Source: Mesostigma viride
Lineage: Eukaryota; Streptophyta; Mesostigmatophyceae; Mesostigmatales; Mesostigmataceae
Direction of reading: 5' to 3'
Length of the DNA stretch: 64,000 nt
NCBI GenBank assembly: GCA_009746045.1
Contig: RPFO01000080.1
Location: 9,135,113-9,199,112, forward strand
The position numbers and the translations under genes were made by a program. Under the pieces are notes generated by a model. It was not told where the DNA came from and did no database searches. It saw only the letters and a program-made list of their open reading frames with translations. Numbering within the stretch: the stretch's first letter is position 1; every line of letters starts with the position of its first letter. Below are positions 30,430 through 56,470 of this stretch, piece by piece.

Positions 30430-31790
30430 TGCCGCTAGTCATCCCATCGCGATGGAGTGCTGCGCTGCATGGGGATGTGTGGCTCGATCGGGGCGGGTCC
30501 TCGAGCATGTGCAGGGGCTACCTTTATCGCCTGCACCGACCGATTGGACGTACGCCTGCTCCGGCTCAGTGGCAAGCCGAGCAGGCGCGCGTCCAGCGTC
30601 GGGCCGTGAACTACACCCGGGAGGGCGCCCAAGTGTACAAGCTGCATGGTGGGGCGCCACAAGCTGGTGGTGCCACCCCCAGATAAGCGTGCTGCCATCA
30701 TGGCACATTACCATGAGCGGTTCAGGCACAACATGCATATGGGTGCAAACCGTACAAGTGCCATGGTGCGCGGGATGTATTGGTGGGCGGGCATGAAGCA
30801 AGCTATCGCCCAGCAGGTGGCTAGCTGCGCAGCCTGCGCTGAGTGTGCTCGCGTGAAAGCGCGGTTCAACCTGGATCATCACGACAAGGAGCTGATGAGC
30901 TTACCCATCCGGGGGTTGTTCTACGGCTGGCATGTTGACCTGTGCGGGCCCTTCGAGCTCAGCACTGCTGCCAGGCAACCGCTACGTAATGGTCTGTGTC
31001 AAATCGTTCAGCACATGGCTGGAGTTGATTCCCCTAATTCCTGAGAATTAAGCAGGCCCCTACCACGGCCACTAGACGTCATTCACCGTATGGCGCCCCC
31101 GCGCATGCAGATCGAGGTGGTGTCGGACCAGGGTGGAGAGTTTCGCGGGGAATTCCAGGAGCTGCACTGGACACCTGTTCGATCGACCATCGGCGCACCT
31201 CCCGGGAACATCCTCAGGCCAATGGCCTGGCAGAGCGCTTGGTCCAGACCATCATAATCAAGCAAGCGCTACGCAAGTGGGCTCGATATCTGCAAGCACC
31301 CTGCGTGGCCAACTGCATGGGACCGGGAGCTCCCATGGATCGCCATGGGCTACCTCATGAGCCCCCAGGAATCTCTCGCCCAACGTATTTCTCGCCCTAA
31401 ATATTTTCTGCTCTTCGGACGGGCCCCGTTGTTGCCGTCAGAAGTGCAAGAGACTCATCCCCAGCCGATTCAATGGGATAACGCCCACGACTGGTTGCGG
31501 GAGGCCGCGGCACGTGCCGCCACGTTCAAGAAAGTAATGCCCATTGCGATGAACAACCTGTTAATCACGCAGCACCGTGACACGCTGTGGTATGCGCAGC
31601 GACGTGGTGGCAAGTATATGGCACGACGGCTGACGTACGTTCCGCCCCGGCCAATATGTGTTCTTACGGACCCAGCCCCAGCACACGTTGGATGTCACGG
31701 CGCGGGCCCCACCATTCTTCGCATGGTGGAGATCAAGCCATCCGGGGTGGCAGTCCTTGAGTGTGCAGATGGCAGCACGTACGACCACTG
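30430..31790 (+). pseudogene. gypsy-type integrase remains
   Basis: Broken across all three frames. The pre-integrase linker (YTREGAQVYKLHGG) is followed by an H2C2 zinc region: HYHERFRHNMHMG, MYWWAGMKQ and SCAACAECARVK. The core starts with WHVDLCGPF (first D), continues in another frame with GNRYVMVCVKSFSTW, then VVSDQGGEF (second D) and HPQANGLAERLVQT (catalytic E) in yet other registers. The post-core part follows (LLFGRAPLLPSEVQ). The order and motifs are those of Ty3/gypsy IN. At least four frameshifts make this a fossil. Confidence 0.8.
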
Positions 31791-31859
31791 ACAACGTGTC
31801 CAACCTGTCCCCCTGCACCATGCCGCACTTAGCGCGGCACATCCAGCCACATACCGCTC

Positions 31860-32070
31860 GGCGTGTCCGTGATGCCCAGTGCCAGGTTTGCCACCAGGTC
31901 GACCAGCCTGAGCTCATGCTGCTGTGTGACCACTGCAATTGTGGCTGGCATCTTCACGGGATTGAGGCTGAGCCTCAATCCGCCTTTGTCCCAGGTCCCT
32001 GATGGTAACTGGTTCTGCCCAGTGTGCATCGCTGCATGCAGCCTGGGTTCACCACCCATGCGATTCAAGC
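31860..32070 (+). pseudogene. PHD finger after the gypsy-type integrase
   Basis: One frame reads CQVCHQVDQPELMLLCDHCNCGWH and, after a small insertion and frame change, PPLSQVPDGNWFCPVC, which together are a C4HC3 PHD finger with the WHxxC cysteine lost (WHLHG). It lies about 70 bp after the IN C-terminal reading, so the original polyprotein probably ended in a histone-reader domain, in the place where other families carry a chromodomain. A host gene fragment is the alternative. Confidence 0.6.
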
Positions 32071-32329
32071 AGCTATATATACTGCCACATTGTTACTCGC
32101 TACCCATGCAGCACCGGTCTTGCATTGGATTGCGAGGGGGGGGGAGGACAGTGAGGCTGCTGCACCATGCATAAGACTGTCTATAGGTTCCACCCAACCA
32201 TGGTGGTCCTACAGCGGCTACTAAGGATTGGCACGAGGACGCGACAACCCACATCGGCCTGGCCTGCCAGGGCCAGGATCCGCTCGCTCAACACCCAGCC
32301 TATCGAGTCTGGCACTCGAAGGACCTTGC

Positions 32330-32720
32330 ATGGCGAGGGTCCCGCAAGCGCGTGCTCAGTCTTCAAGGTCCTCGTCCTCACGGTGCTAAAATACGGCGCC
32401 GAGGCATGGACGCTCACGGACAAGCTGGTCGAGTGGCTGAACGGCACAGTATACAGGATGCTCCGACAGGTCCTGAATGTAGGGTTTTCCACGCATAGGA
32501 CGCTAGAGTCTTTCTATATAAGGGTATGCCCCGTATTTCGGATGATCGGATTAGGCAGCGCAGGATAGCATTTGTAGGACATCTTGCTCGAACCAGTCAG
32601 GAACGTAGACACCGCCCATCGTCTGGCCGGCCCCCAGCGGCTTGGCCAGCCAGGGCAGCATATCCTGCATGACCTGGCCTGGCCCGAAGGACAAGCGCCG
32701 CAGGGCAGGTAGACCTGGGC
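32330..32720 (+). pseudogene. LINE ORF2 C-terminal fragment
   Basis: FKVLVLTVLKYGAEAWTLTDK followed by RMLRQVLNV is the conserved YGxExWtL thumb region of non-LTR RTs; after a frame change, IRQRRIAFVGHLART matches the next conserved block. No RT active site remains, so this is a 3' fragment. It ends before a C15 run near 32863. Confidence 0.7.
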
Positions 32721-33003
32721 CATGAACTGTACAGATCAGTTGCTGACTTGCTAGGGCCGACCTAGTGGTCCCAGCCCAGTTTGAACACCACATTTCCTCC
32801 CTCTCTCTTCATTGTCCAGGCCCATGCACACGCCGGCCCCTAGCTGTGGGCAAGCGCCCCCCCCCCCCCCCCAGGCGGAAGGGGCGCTTTGCTGAGTAGA
32901 GTAGCTATATTTTCGTAGCTTTTCGTAGCTTAGTTAGGTTATTATCTTTTGAGTTAGCTTAGGTCTCGCGGCTTCGCCCACCCCCGCCCATCATGGAATG
33001 GCG
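32721..33003. other. spacer with C-run; target site of the ORF1-only element
   Basis: Contains a run of about 15 C at 32861-32875 and the 5' copy of the 11-bp target duplication atggaatggcg (32993-33003). No coding sequence is supported. Confidence 0.5.
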
Positions 33004-34854
33004 AAAATGGCTGACGGCGGTATGGCTGACGGCGGAGCTCAGATCTTTTGCGTCTGAGCCCCAAATTCGGTCAGACCACTTGCATTCGATGCGCCTTTCT
33101 AAGACGCACTTGCCAGTATAAACGGTTACGGCTGCCACGCAGTATAGACAAAGTTACGCACGTGACCAGCTATGACGACTACCAAAGCAAAACGAGGGCT
33201 GGAAAAGGAGCTGGCACAGCTTCCCAGCGCCCAGCCCAACCCTCTCGCCCTCGCCATTGTTCAGCCGACAGGCTTACCCGCCAAACCCTCGCCAAGCGCC
33301 TCGCCTGAGCCCAAGAAACCCTGCCACGATCGAAAACAGGAGCGGAAGCTCTTCGTGCCCAGGAAGGGGGCGGCTATCGACTACAATGAAGACATGTCCT
33401 GGCTCTATGCTTTGAACGAAGTACAACAACGCCTGATTATCTTGACCAGCCAATTCCAGATCCGCCTCGGCGACATCACCAGAACGCTCCGCACCCCAGC
33501 CCCCGCACAGCCGGCAACCCCATCGGCTTCCTCCCTCGGCAAGGATGACATCCGCGCAGTGCTGGAGGAGCACGTGACCTGGCCGCTGGCCGCGAGCAGC
33601 TGACATCGCTGAACACCACGCTCAACAAGGTCGAGGCCCGGGTCTCCAACGTGGAAACCAAGGTCGCCCACAAGCTACAACCCCAGTTCACGGCGCTACA
33701 CACCACGGCGCAGGCTTCGGAAACGCATGCTGCACTTGTCTCTCGCCTTAACCAGGTGGAGGGCAAGTGTGGCGTGCTCCTGAAGAAGCTTGAGGCCATC
33801 ACCGCCCACACCGAGGCCCTGGCCACACAGGTCCCCAAGATAGCGGAGCAGACGGCCACCATTGCATCCCAGCCACCCCGGCAGGATGCTGGCGACCTCC
33901 CGCCGCTCTCCTACGCGGACCTGCTGCGGTCAGCGACCGCCTCCACCACCGACGCCATCCCCACAAAGCTCCAGGAGCTGGAGGACCACCGCCAGGCCCA
34001 GCAACGGGAGGTCACCGACCGCGCTCGCCGCGAGTGCCGAGTGGTGCTACGTCGTTTCCCCCAGAAGCCAGGTGAGACGTCAACCTCTCTTGCTGACGAG
34101 CTCAAGAACCAGCTTCTTACCCTCATGGGCCTGGTAGGTGAGGTAGAACTGCGCGGGTGCCACCGCCTTCCCCACTCACGGGACAAGGCGGCCCCCCCAC
34201 CAGTCCTACTCACCTTCCCCTCCCCTGAGGATAAGCAGCGGTTCCTCTCTCGTCGCAAGCGGTTGCACGACCTCACCTGGACGCTGGATGACGACCTCAC
34301 CCCCGCTCAGCAACAGCAGCGACGCGACCTGTGGCCGGAATACCTCCGCCATAAGCAGGACCCCCAGAAGCCCAAGGTGTACTGGAGGGGCGGGGACCTG
34401 ATGATCAACCACAAGATGTGGACGCCCCCAGCGGGCTAGAATAGCAATAGCCCTAGCTTGTAACAATTGGCGTCACTGCCGCTAAGGCAGCCATGCCTAG
34501 AATGTTGCCTAGCTGTGCCAACACACCTAGTCACGTGCCGCCAACGCACGGTACACAACCAGCCATAGCCTTAGCCTAGTCCTAGTACAGCCATGCTACG
34601 CCCTGGCTATGCTCAGATTACTTGCCCACGCTCCTTGCTATGATATGCTCACATGGGTCTTATTGCACCCACAGTTTGCCGGATCGTTAGCCTGTCCTTT
34701 TAGCTAGCCGCGCCCGATTGCAGCTGTGGCATGCCTTTGGCATGAAGGAGACTGGGGGTCTCTGCCCTTTCTCCTGCAGTGCACACACAGGGATTAAAAG
34801 CACTTCGGTGCTCCGTGACTCCCCAACGGGAGCACGAGTTTAATTAATTAATTA
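33004..34854 (+). mobile_element. ORF1-only LINE-like retroelement, complete insertion
   Basis: Flanked by atggaatggcg at 32993-33003 and 34855-34865, an 11-bp target duplication. The 5' end has atggctgacggcgg twice (about 33007-33037). One L1-type ORF1 follows, then a 415-bp 3' UTR ending in a stem-loop (gtgctcc...gggagcac, 34808-34836) and a (taat)n tail. There is no endonuclease or RT anywhere between the duplications, so the element is non-autonomous, comparable in layout to the mammalian HAL1 type. Confidence 0.82.
33172..34439 (+). pseudogene. L1-type ORF1 protein, one frameshift
   Basis: The N-terminal third is basic and proline-rich; a long coiled coil follows (LTSLNTTLNKVEARVSNVE and further heptads), then an RRM-like core (RECRVVLRRFPQK, LRGCHRLPHSR, VLLTFPSPEDKQRFLSRR) and a C-terminal domain with VYWRGGDLMINHKMW. 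This is the trimeric RNA-binding ORF1 layout of L1-clade LINEs. The frame shifts by one base near 33585-33600 (the first frame stops at 33603, the second is open to 34439), so this copy cannot make the full protein. Confidence 0.8.
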
Positions 34855-34865
34855 ATGGAATGGCG

Positions 34866-35879
34866 TGCTACATCTAGTGCTTAACGGTTGGGGGATGATG
34901 CAGACAATATTTGTTTAAGCTTTTGTGTAATTATTTTTCTAATGAGATTAGCATAGTACAATACTCCGTGGCATGCCTTTGCGCATGACACGCAAGTACT
35001 TACTTACTTACTCACTTACTTACTTACATGCATGATCTCCCAACGGAGTCATGTTATAATTTCATTTATAATTTTACTTTAATCCATCCATCATCCATCG
35101 GGGTTACTGAATGCTCCGTCACTGACCCCCCAACGGGAAATCAATTAAAATTAGTTAGAGCTGATTGAAGCCCACAAAACAAGACAATCGCTGCCGCTAG
35201 CATGCATGGGGTGCGCGCACCGTACACCACTTTATCACGTACGGACAGGTACCGGGAACCTTTTCGGCGCCAAAAAATTCGCACCGGGACGCGCCCTCAC
35301 CAGGGCGAGCGTTTCTAGCCCTAAGCTGGACGGGGCTGTGTCTAGCACCATGGCTGCGATCGCGCTCCCACCACCGTAATTACCTGCAATGGAACACCGC
35401 CAAAGAGGTATAGCTCATCAGTCACTATGCTAAGTGCGACAACTATTACTGTGTTAGCCATGCTATGTTTCTAAACGTCCAAGAGGCTGCACACAGTGCA
35501 ATGACAACTATCGTAGAACATCAAGGAGACAACCAGTGCAGGCCAGAAATCGGGAGAATCCGGACCATGGTAGCTCAAGCCTGCCGTTATCTTGTCCGCG
35601 TGTTCGAGTCGTTCAGGATGATCGATGAATGGTGATGGAAATGTGTAGCCTTGTGCATTGATCGAAATTATGGCTGGCTTACGTGTAGAGCGACTAGATG
35701 ACCTAGACGGTGGGGCCGGAAACAGCATGCTTGATCAGGGCGTGTGTTTCTAGCCTAACTGGCCGGGACTTAACATGTGACTTTCCCCTATTCTGATTTG
35801 GCACGCCGCAAAGGTGAAAACCATTTGCGTTCAGTGCCGGTCCGCGGAAAACGCGGAAAAACGCGATCTGCAAATGAAT
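34866..35879. repeat. clustered non-LTR 3' ends with microsatellite tails
   Basis: No gene. The sequence (g)ctcc(g)tcactgaccccccaacggg and its relatives recur: tctcccaacggagtcatg at about 35037 followed by an A/T-rich tail, and ccccccaacgggaaatcaattaaaatt at about 35128. An (actt)n tract lies at about 34993-35026. They resemble the 3' end of the ORF1-only element and probably are truncated relatives. Confidence 0.55.
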
Positions 35880-35965
35880 CCATGCCGGAATCGAACTGGG
35901 GACCTCTCGCACCAATTTTGCTGACTATAGGACGGACGTCTCCGGATCCTAGGGCATCGCCAGCT
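35880..35965 (-). other. possible tRNA-derived SINE head
   Basis: On the minus strand the sequence reads agttcgattccggc (a B-box-like GTTCGATTCC) preceded about 30 nt upstream by tatagtcagcaaaattgg, which can pass as an A box. No clean cloverleaf forms. A (ttaaa)n tail at 36181-36207 belongs to a plus-strand element end, so this call is weak. Confidence 0.3.
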
Positions 35966-36340
35966 GACACCTACAGTCATCCGCAAAAGTTCTCCTTTCC
36001 GGGGAGTGATGCAAGCCTTTCGGATTTGGTACTTCCCCTATGCCAGCACCTTTTGGTAAGTGCTAGGATAGCCATAGTGGTGTGCAGGTGCACTTTGTGC
36101 ACCCAGAGCAGGTATAGTTTACACCCTACCCTTGCAGGAAGTAGCCCAGAGTGTATTATAAGCCATATGCCCCTTCTCAGGGATTAAATTAAATTAAATT
36201 AAATTCTAACATGCCTCCGTGGGGAGGTCATGTAGCACATATTCCATGATGTATGGGGTGGAGGAAGCCGCGTGATCGAACTATCCTAACTCTATTCTCA
36301 GGGATATGTGCTACATATACTCCCAACGGAGTTATGTTAC
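35966..36340 (+). repeat. two non-LTR 3' ends: (attaa)n tail and the end feeding the AATTC array
   Basis: ttctcagggatta followed by five attaa units at 36175-36207, and ttctcagggatatgtgctacatatactcccaacggagttatgtta at 36296-36340 directly before the AATTC array. The shared ttctcaggga and ctcccaacggag words tie both to the same family. Confidence 0.55.
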
Positions 36341-36717
36341 AATTCAATTCAATTCAATTCAATTCAATTCAATTCAATTCAATTCAATTCAATTCAATTC
36401 AATTCAATTCAATTCAATTCAATTCAATTCAATTCAATTCAATTCAATTCAATTCAATTCAATTCAATTCAATTCAATTCAATTCAATTCAATTCAATTC
36501 AATTCAATTCAATTCAATTCAATTCAATTCAATTCAATTCAATTCAATTCAATTCAATTCAATTCAATTCAATTCAATTCAATTCAATTCAATTCAATTC
36601 AATTCAATTCAATTCAATTCAATTCAATTCAATTCAATTCAATTCAATTCAATTCAATTCAATTCAATTCAATTCAATTCAATTCAATTCAATTCAATTC
36701 AATTCAATTCAATTCAA
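36341..36717 (+). repeat. (AATTC)n microsatellite, about 75 units
   Basis: Uninterrupted aattc from 36341 to 36717, preceded by the conserved 3'-end block of the local non-LTR family. All three plus frames read as N-S-I-Q-F repeats; none is a gene. It is best explained as a tail produced by slippage during target-primed reverse transcription, later expanded. Confidence 0.97.
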
Positions 36718-36955
36718 TGTGACTTTCGAGTGCGGCGTGAGACAACAGCCCACGGCACAGATGAATGAAATCATGTGTAACGACGGTGTGGACAAAAAAA
36801 GTGCCGATCTCGGAAAATCCGCATTTGAGTAGATCGGGCATCACAGGGTTCAGATGCTCGTAGATACTACATGATCCAGCTGTGCGTCCACGACCTGTTG
36901 GTAGAGCTTGTCCCAAGGGAAAGCACCAAACAGATGTCGGTGGTTGTATAGTTAA

Positions 36956-38629
36956 TTAATTCAATCTTCTACCCTGCATCCCAGGCGGTTGGCTAACTTT
37001 TTGCCTATTTGCAAACCTGCCAATAATTGCCCTATTGTAACCATTGAGTCTAATCACATTATTTCCCCGTGCCATAGCTCGTGGATCAACGTGAATCTCG
37101 ATCTGCTGCCCATTTCTACGAGGTGAGTCGGCTACTCGAGCAACCGCTTGGTTTCCATGCTCACCCTCCGCGGACATTGACACGATATTTCTATGGCCAG
37201 CCATGTGGGGCAGGGCTGGCCCGGCTGTAGCAACTTGCCGAGCTGGCTGTGCCCAATGCACCACATTCCCCGACATTGCTCTGGGCTTGCCTAGAGATGC
37301 ACGCCGTCCGCGCAAACCCCTAGCCCTAGTCTCTGTGACGTACTTCTGTATCCTCTCAATCAATTCTGCCGGCCATGCCCTTGGCACCATGCGCGCATGG
37401 CGGCGCTGGCCGGCCAATGGCGCGCAGGGGTGCCAGCTCCAGTCGCGCCCCTCGAACATCCACTGCCACCTGAACCCGGCAGGAAAGTCAAGGCCTCGGC
37501 AAAAGGAGGGTGCTCCCTTGTCTCCCAATGCTGATGCAGCGCTGGAGGGCACTGAAGCACACACGCTCTGCTGCATGAGGCGAAGGAAAGCGTCGTTTTG
37601 CACGATCCACCCCGACTTTGTGTGTTTGACCTGGATCCACTCATGCTCGAAATGGGACGCGATCCTCGGCAGTGGCTCATGCATATACGGCTGCAACGTG
37701 GCCAGGTGCTCGGGCGTATTGGGTGCCTGACCAATCGGCGCCGTCCCGTTCCACCCAGGCTCAAACTCCTGGATGTGCCAGTGGTAATCATCACGGCGGT
37801 GGTACCACAAATAGACGGCCATGATGCTGAACTGGGAATACATCGGGCGGCCCAGGTCGCGGATCAACGTGAACGCGTCGTCAAAGTCTCTTGTCCCGAG
37901 ATGCCGGGTGATGTAGTCCCGGATCTCTCTCAGATGGGCCGTGCGGATGATCAAGGGGAACTGGTTCATCGCGCGGAAAGGCTCAGGCACGCCCAGCGCA
38001 TACTGGGTAACGTTAGGGGCAAGAGGCCAGGTGTCGTCGACAGGTCGGCCATACAGCCCCATGATGTGGGGCCGCCGCAGCTCATCAAACAGGTCTTGCT
38101 CCTGGACCACTCCCGTGAAGACCGTGTCTGAGTCGCAAAACCCAACAAACTCGGCATCCGTGTAATTATCCGCGAAAAACATCAACCGCTGCTGCCTGTC
38201 CCACCCTTTTTCGTCCTCTTGGCCCTTGGGTGCGACGTGGAAAGCCACACGGCCGCCGGCCAATCGCCCTTTTTCGGTTGCCATGCGGACGCGGTCTACC
38301 AGGGTCTGGCGCGCCACTTCGGGCCGGTTTGCGGGTGCCATGACGATAATGCGAGTCTTGTCCAGTGGCCAGAACAGCTGAAGAGAGAAAAAGAAGATGT
38401 CTGTAAACTCACCCCACGCGTCGTCCGCGATGCCATCGCCATCGATTGGGAGGGGAATCATGAGCTCCAGGTTTTCCATGCAGGAAACCCTGCCAGGCGA
38501 TAGCTTGTAGTCTGACAGGGCACAGTCGGGCGTACCCATGAGCTGGGCAGCACTGCTCGGGCATAGACCGCAGACTACGACAGCTGCAAGCAGCCCGATA
38601 ATGAACACCACGGCTCCCCGCGCTTCCAT
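36956..38629 (-). CDS. secretory-pathway glycosyltransferase-like protein
   Basis: Intronless, 557 residues. Residues 1-28 form a signal peptide or signal anchor (VVFIIGLLAAVVVCGL). A nucleotide-sugar transferase-like region covers about 55-330: LMIPLPIDGDG, RIIVMAPANRPEV, then FCDSDTVFTGVV with a DSD metal-binding motif at residues 166-168, followed by DLFDELRRPHIMGLYGRP and a conserved W/H region (WYHRRDDYHWHIQE). This layout resembles GT-A-like families such as DUF6492 (from memory, not searched). The C-terminal ~150 residues are basic and low complexity. It probably acts in the Golgi or on the cell surface; the substrate is unknown. It lies between repeats, with about 1.5 kb to the divergent channel gene. 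Confidence 0.75.
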   Translation of the reverse strand: MEARGAVVFIIGLLAAVVVCGLCPSSAAQLMGTPDCALSDYKLSPGRVSCMENLELMIPLPIDGDGIADDAWGEFTDIFFFSLQLFWPLDKTRIIVMAPANRPEVARQTLVDRVRMATEKGRLAGGRVAFHVAPKGQEDEKGWDRQQRLMFFADNYTDAEFVGFCDSDTVFTGVVQEQDLFDELRRPHIMGLYGRPVDDTWPLAPNVTQYALGVPEPFRAMNQFPLIIRTAHLREIRDYITRHLGTRDFDDAFTLIRDLGRPMYSQFSIMAVYLWYHRRDDYHWHIQEFEPGWNGTAPIGQAPNTPEHLATLQPYMHEPLPRIASHFEHEWIQVKHTKSGWIVQNDAFLRLMQQSVCASVPSSAASALGDKGAPSFCRGLDFPAGFRWQWMFEGRDWSWHPCAPLAGQRRHARMVPRAWPAELIERIQKYVTETRARGLRGRRASLGKPRAMSGNVVHWAQPARQVATAGPALPHMAGHRNIVSMSAEGEHGNQAVARVADSPRRNGQQIEIHVDPRAMARGNNVIRLNGYNRAIIGRFANRQKVSQPPGMQGRRLN

Positions 38630-40197
38630 ATCGCAGTTTTAGGTGATTCCCACGCGGTTCAAGTGTCCCTTGTAGCTCGAATAGGTAGCCTGATCGCGTT
38701 TCCCAGACGGAAAGCCCAGCTCAGGCAGGGCTCAGAAGGGGCTGGACGCGAAAGATAACCCTGATCAAGCTGACAGATAAATATGGCAAGAATCAAAAGC
38801 TACATATTATGGCAAGAATCAAAAGCACAAATATGGCCTGAGGAGGTCCACCTGTCGGCACCAAACATATTTCAATTCACTGCACCGGCGTGCGTCATCC
38901 CCAATTGCGAGATTGTAAAACTGCCTCATTTGGCGGAGGCAACAGTATTTTCGCATGGAGGTTTTCTGCGTGGAGCTTAGCTCCCGCGAAGCAATATTTT
39001 CAATTATTTTGCTCAATTTTGACATGAAGTTTGGTTAATCTAATTACGATCTGGATTTTCCGGGGAAATGGGTGCTGTTTATTTCAATTGAAACATGGTA
39101 TATAGCCATGGTGTAGCTCAAGGTAGGTATGCCAGTAAGTACTGGTAATGCCACAAATTCCAGGTAAATAGGTGTACGTTTATTCCAAATATAGTAATGC
39201 CAGTTTATGCCACAAATTTTCCAGGTAAATAGGTGTACGTTTATTCCAAATATAGCCACAATTTATGCCACAAATTACGAATAGCCAGAAGCCTAGTTGA
39301 GCCTGGGTCAAGCAAGATTCGGTCATTCGGAAGCCCGCATCTTCGCTACTGTTTTGTTGTTGTGTCCCACGCCGCACATGGGCAGCAGAGAATGTTTAGT
39401 GTACTTTGCTACTGTACGGGCCGACGGCGTGGGAACCAACTGAACTGAACTGAACTGAACACGGGCCGACGGTGTGTGATTGAAGGTGTCGACGTGTCGA
39501 TCACCTTCTGGCGCGTATCCCGAATGTGATGATCGAATGTGGAGACTGGAGAATGCGGAATTGCGGATCTCACTAGCACGCGCAAAATCAGCCGTAATTA
39601 AAAGGCTCCGATCCCTCAACCACGTGACACGTGGCATTTCGCACGTAACTAAGGTTGCGGTAATCTTGGCGCTATGGAGGCAACGCTGTCAATCTCTGAG
39701 CTTCGCCATTCTGCAGCGGTGGCAAACGATCAAATAGCAATAAGTTGTTAAAAGCGTGCGTTTTAAAACCGTCTCTCCCGCATCTTCGCCAAATGTTATT
39801 CAAGCTGACATTAAGTACTTGGTGCAGAACGGCCCTGTGAAAGTTTGGTTGTCCGTATATAGAATTTTACCTTGGCACAGTACACCTTACCAAATTTCAT
39901 TCAGTTGACCGAGGCGCGCTAGTATCCTGCCTTATAAAACGACCGCGTATGCACCTGATGAATTTAACCAGGCCGCGAAAGCATCGGCGGCTTTCATCAA
40001 TTGTGCAGCATGCCCCATGGTGGGAGGACCAAACCATGACGAGTTAGAGCCAGAGTTGACATTCCTGGCTGGTTGGAAAGTGAGAACCGAACGGAAAAAG
40101 TCACGACCGTTAGAAGAATTTCCGTTTTCGGCAAGCGGACTTTACTCGATCGTTTCTGCTCAATATACACTTTGCGAGTTGGCACCACGCCTCAGTC
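38630..40197. other. intergenic region between two divergent host genes
   Basis: No coding sequence supported. Contains a direct duplication of about 65 bp (ccaggtaaataggtgtacg... at 39161 and 39224), a short (aactg)n run at 39436-39458 flanked by gggccgacgg repeats, and the presumed promoters of the glycosyltransferase-like gene (minus strand, near 38630) and the channel gene (plus strand, below 40198). No clear TATA box was picked. Confidence 0.5.
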
Positions 40198-55316
<15,119 letters not shown>

Positions 55317-55506
55317 GTGCGCCTCCTCTTATGGCTCGTCTTGTCTGTCTCCCTTTTCGCATTTGATTGGGTGGGGCAAGTTGTCCCGCACTCATTACCC
55401 TCATTGACGTCATCAACATCTTCTGCATAGCTACTTATCTTCTGTTTGGGTTGTGGATCGTTGAATGAATGGACTCAAAAAATTTTTCATGTCTACCGCT
55501 GTGGGT

Positions 55507-56470
55507 CGGGATGGGTGCGTGTGTGGGTGTGGGGGTGGGGGTGGGGGTGGGGTGGGTGGGTGGGTGGGTGGGTGGGTGGGTGGGTGGGTGGGTGGGTGGG
55601 TGGGTGGGTGGGTGGGTGGGTGGGTGGGTGGGTGGGTGGGTGGGTGGGTGGGTGGGTGGGTGGGTGGGTGGGTGGGTGGGTGGGTGGGTGGGTGGGTGGG
55701 TGGGTGGGTGGGTGGGTGGGTGGGTGGGTGGGTGGGTGGGTGGGTGGGTGGGTGGGTGGGTGGGTGGGTGGGTGGGTGGGTGGGTGGGGGTGGGGTGTGG
55801 GTGGGTGGGTGGGTGGGTGGGTGGGTGGGTGGGTGGGTGGGTGGGTGGGTGGGTGTGGGGTGGGTGGGTGGGTGGGTGGGTGGGTGGGTGGGTGGGTGGG
55901 TGGGTGGGTGGGTGGGTGGGTGGGTGGGTGGGTGGGTGGGTGGGTGGGTGGGTGGGTGGGTGGGTGGGTGGTGGGTGGGTGGGTGGGTGGGTGGGTGGGT
56001 GGGTGGGTGGGTGGGTGGGTGGGTGGGTGGGTGGGTGGGTGGGTGGGTGGGTGGGTGGGTGGGTGGGTGCTTGGGTGGGTGCTTGGGTGGGTGCTTGGGT
56101 GGGTGCTTGGGTGGGTGCTTGGGTGGGTGCTTGGGTGGGTGCTTGGGTGGGTGCTTGGGTGGGTGCTTGGGTGGGTGCTTGGGTGGGTGCTTGGGTGGGC
56201 GGGCGGGCGGGCGGGCGGGCGGGCGGGCGGGCGGACGGGCGGGCGGGCGGGCGGCGGGCGGCGGGCGGGCGGGCGGGCGGGCGGGCGGGCGGGCGGGCGG
56301 GCGGGCGGGCGGGCGGGCGGGCGGCGGGCGGGCGGGCGGGCGGGCGGCGGGCGGGCGGGCGGGCGGCGGGCGGGCGGGCGGGCGGCGGGCGGGCGGGCGG
56401 GTGGGTGGGTGGGTGGGTGGGTGGGTGGGTGGGTGGGTGGGTGGGTGGGTGGGTGGGTAGGTGGGTGGGT
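55507..56470 (+). repeat. (GGGT)n / (GGGTGCTT)n / (GGGC)n array
   Basis: Nearly pure gggt from about 55550 to 56065 with rare interruptions, then about 11 units of gggtgctt (56065-56200), then gggc with scattered ggc deletions (56200-56400), then gggt again to 56470. G-runs are continuous on the plus strand, which predicts extensive G-quadruplex formation. The PTHP and WVGG ORFs on both strands are artefacts. Confidence 0.97.

Noticed and set aside
36253-36832. Three plus-strand ORFs of NSIQF repeats
   Set aside because: A five-base unit without stops gives the same peptide in every frame; no coding function.
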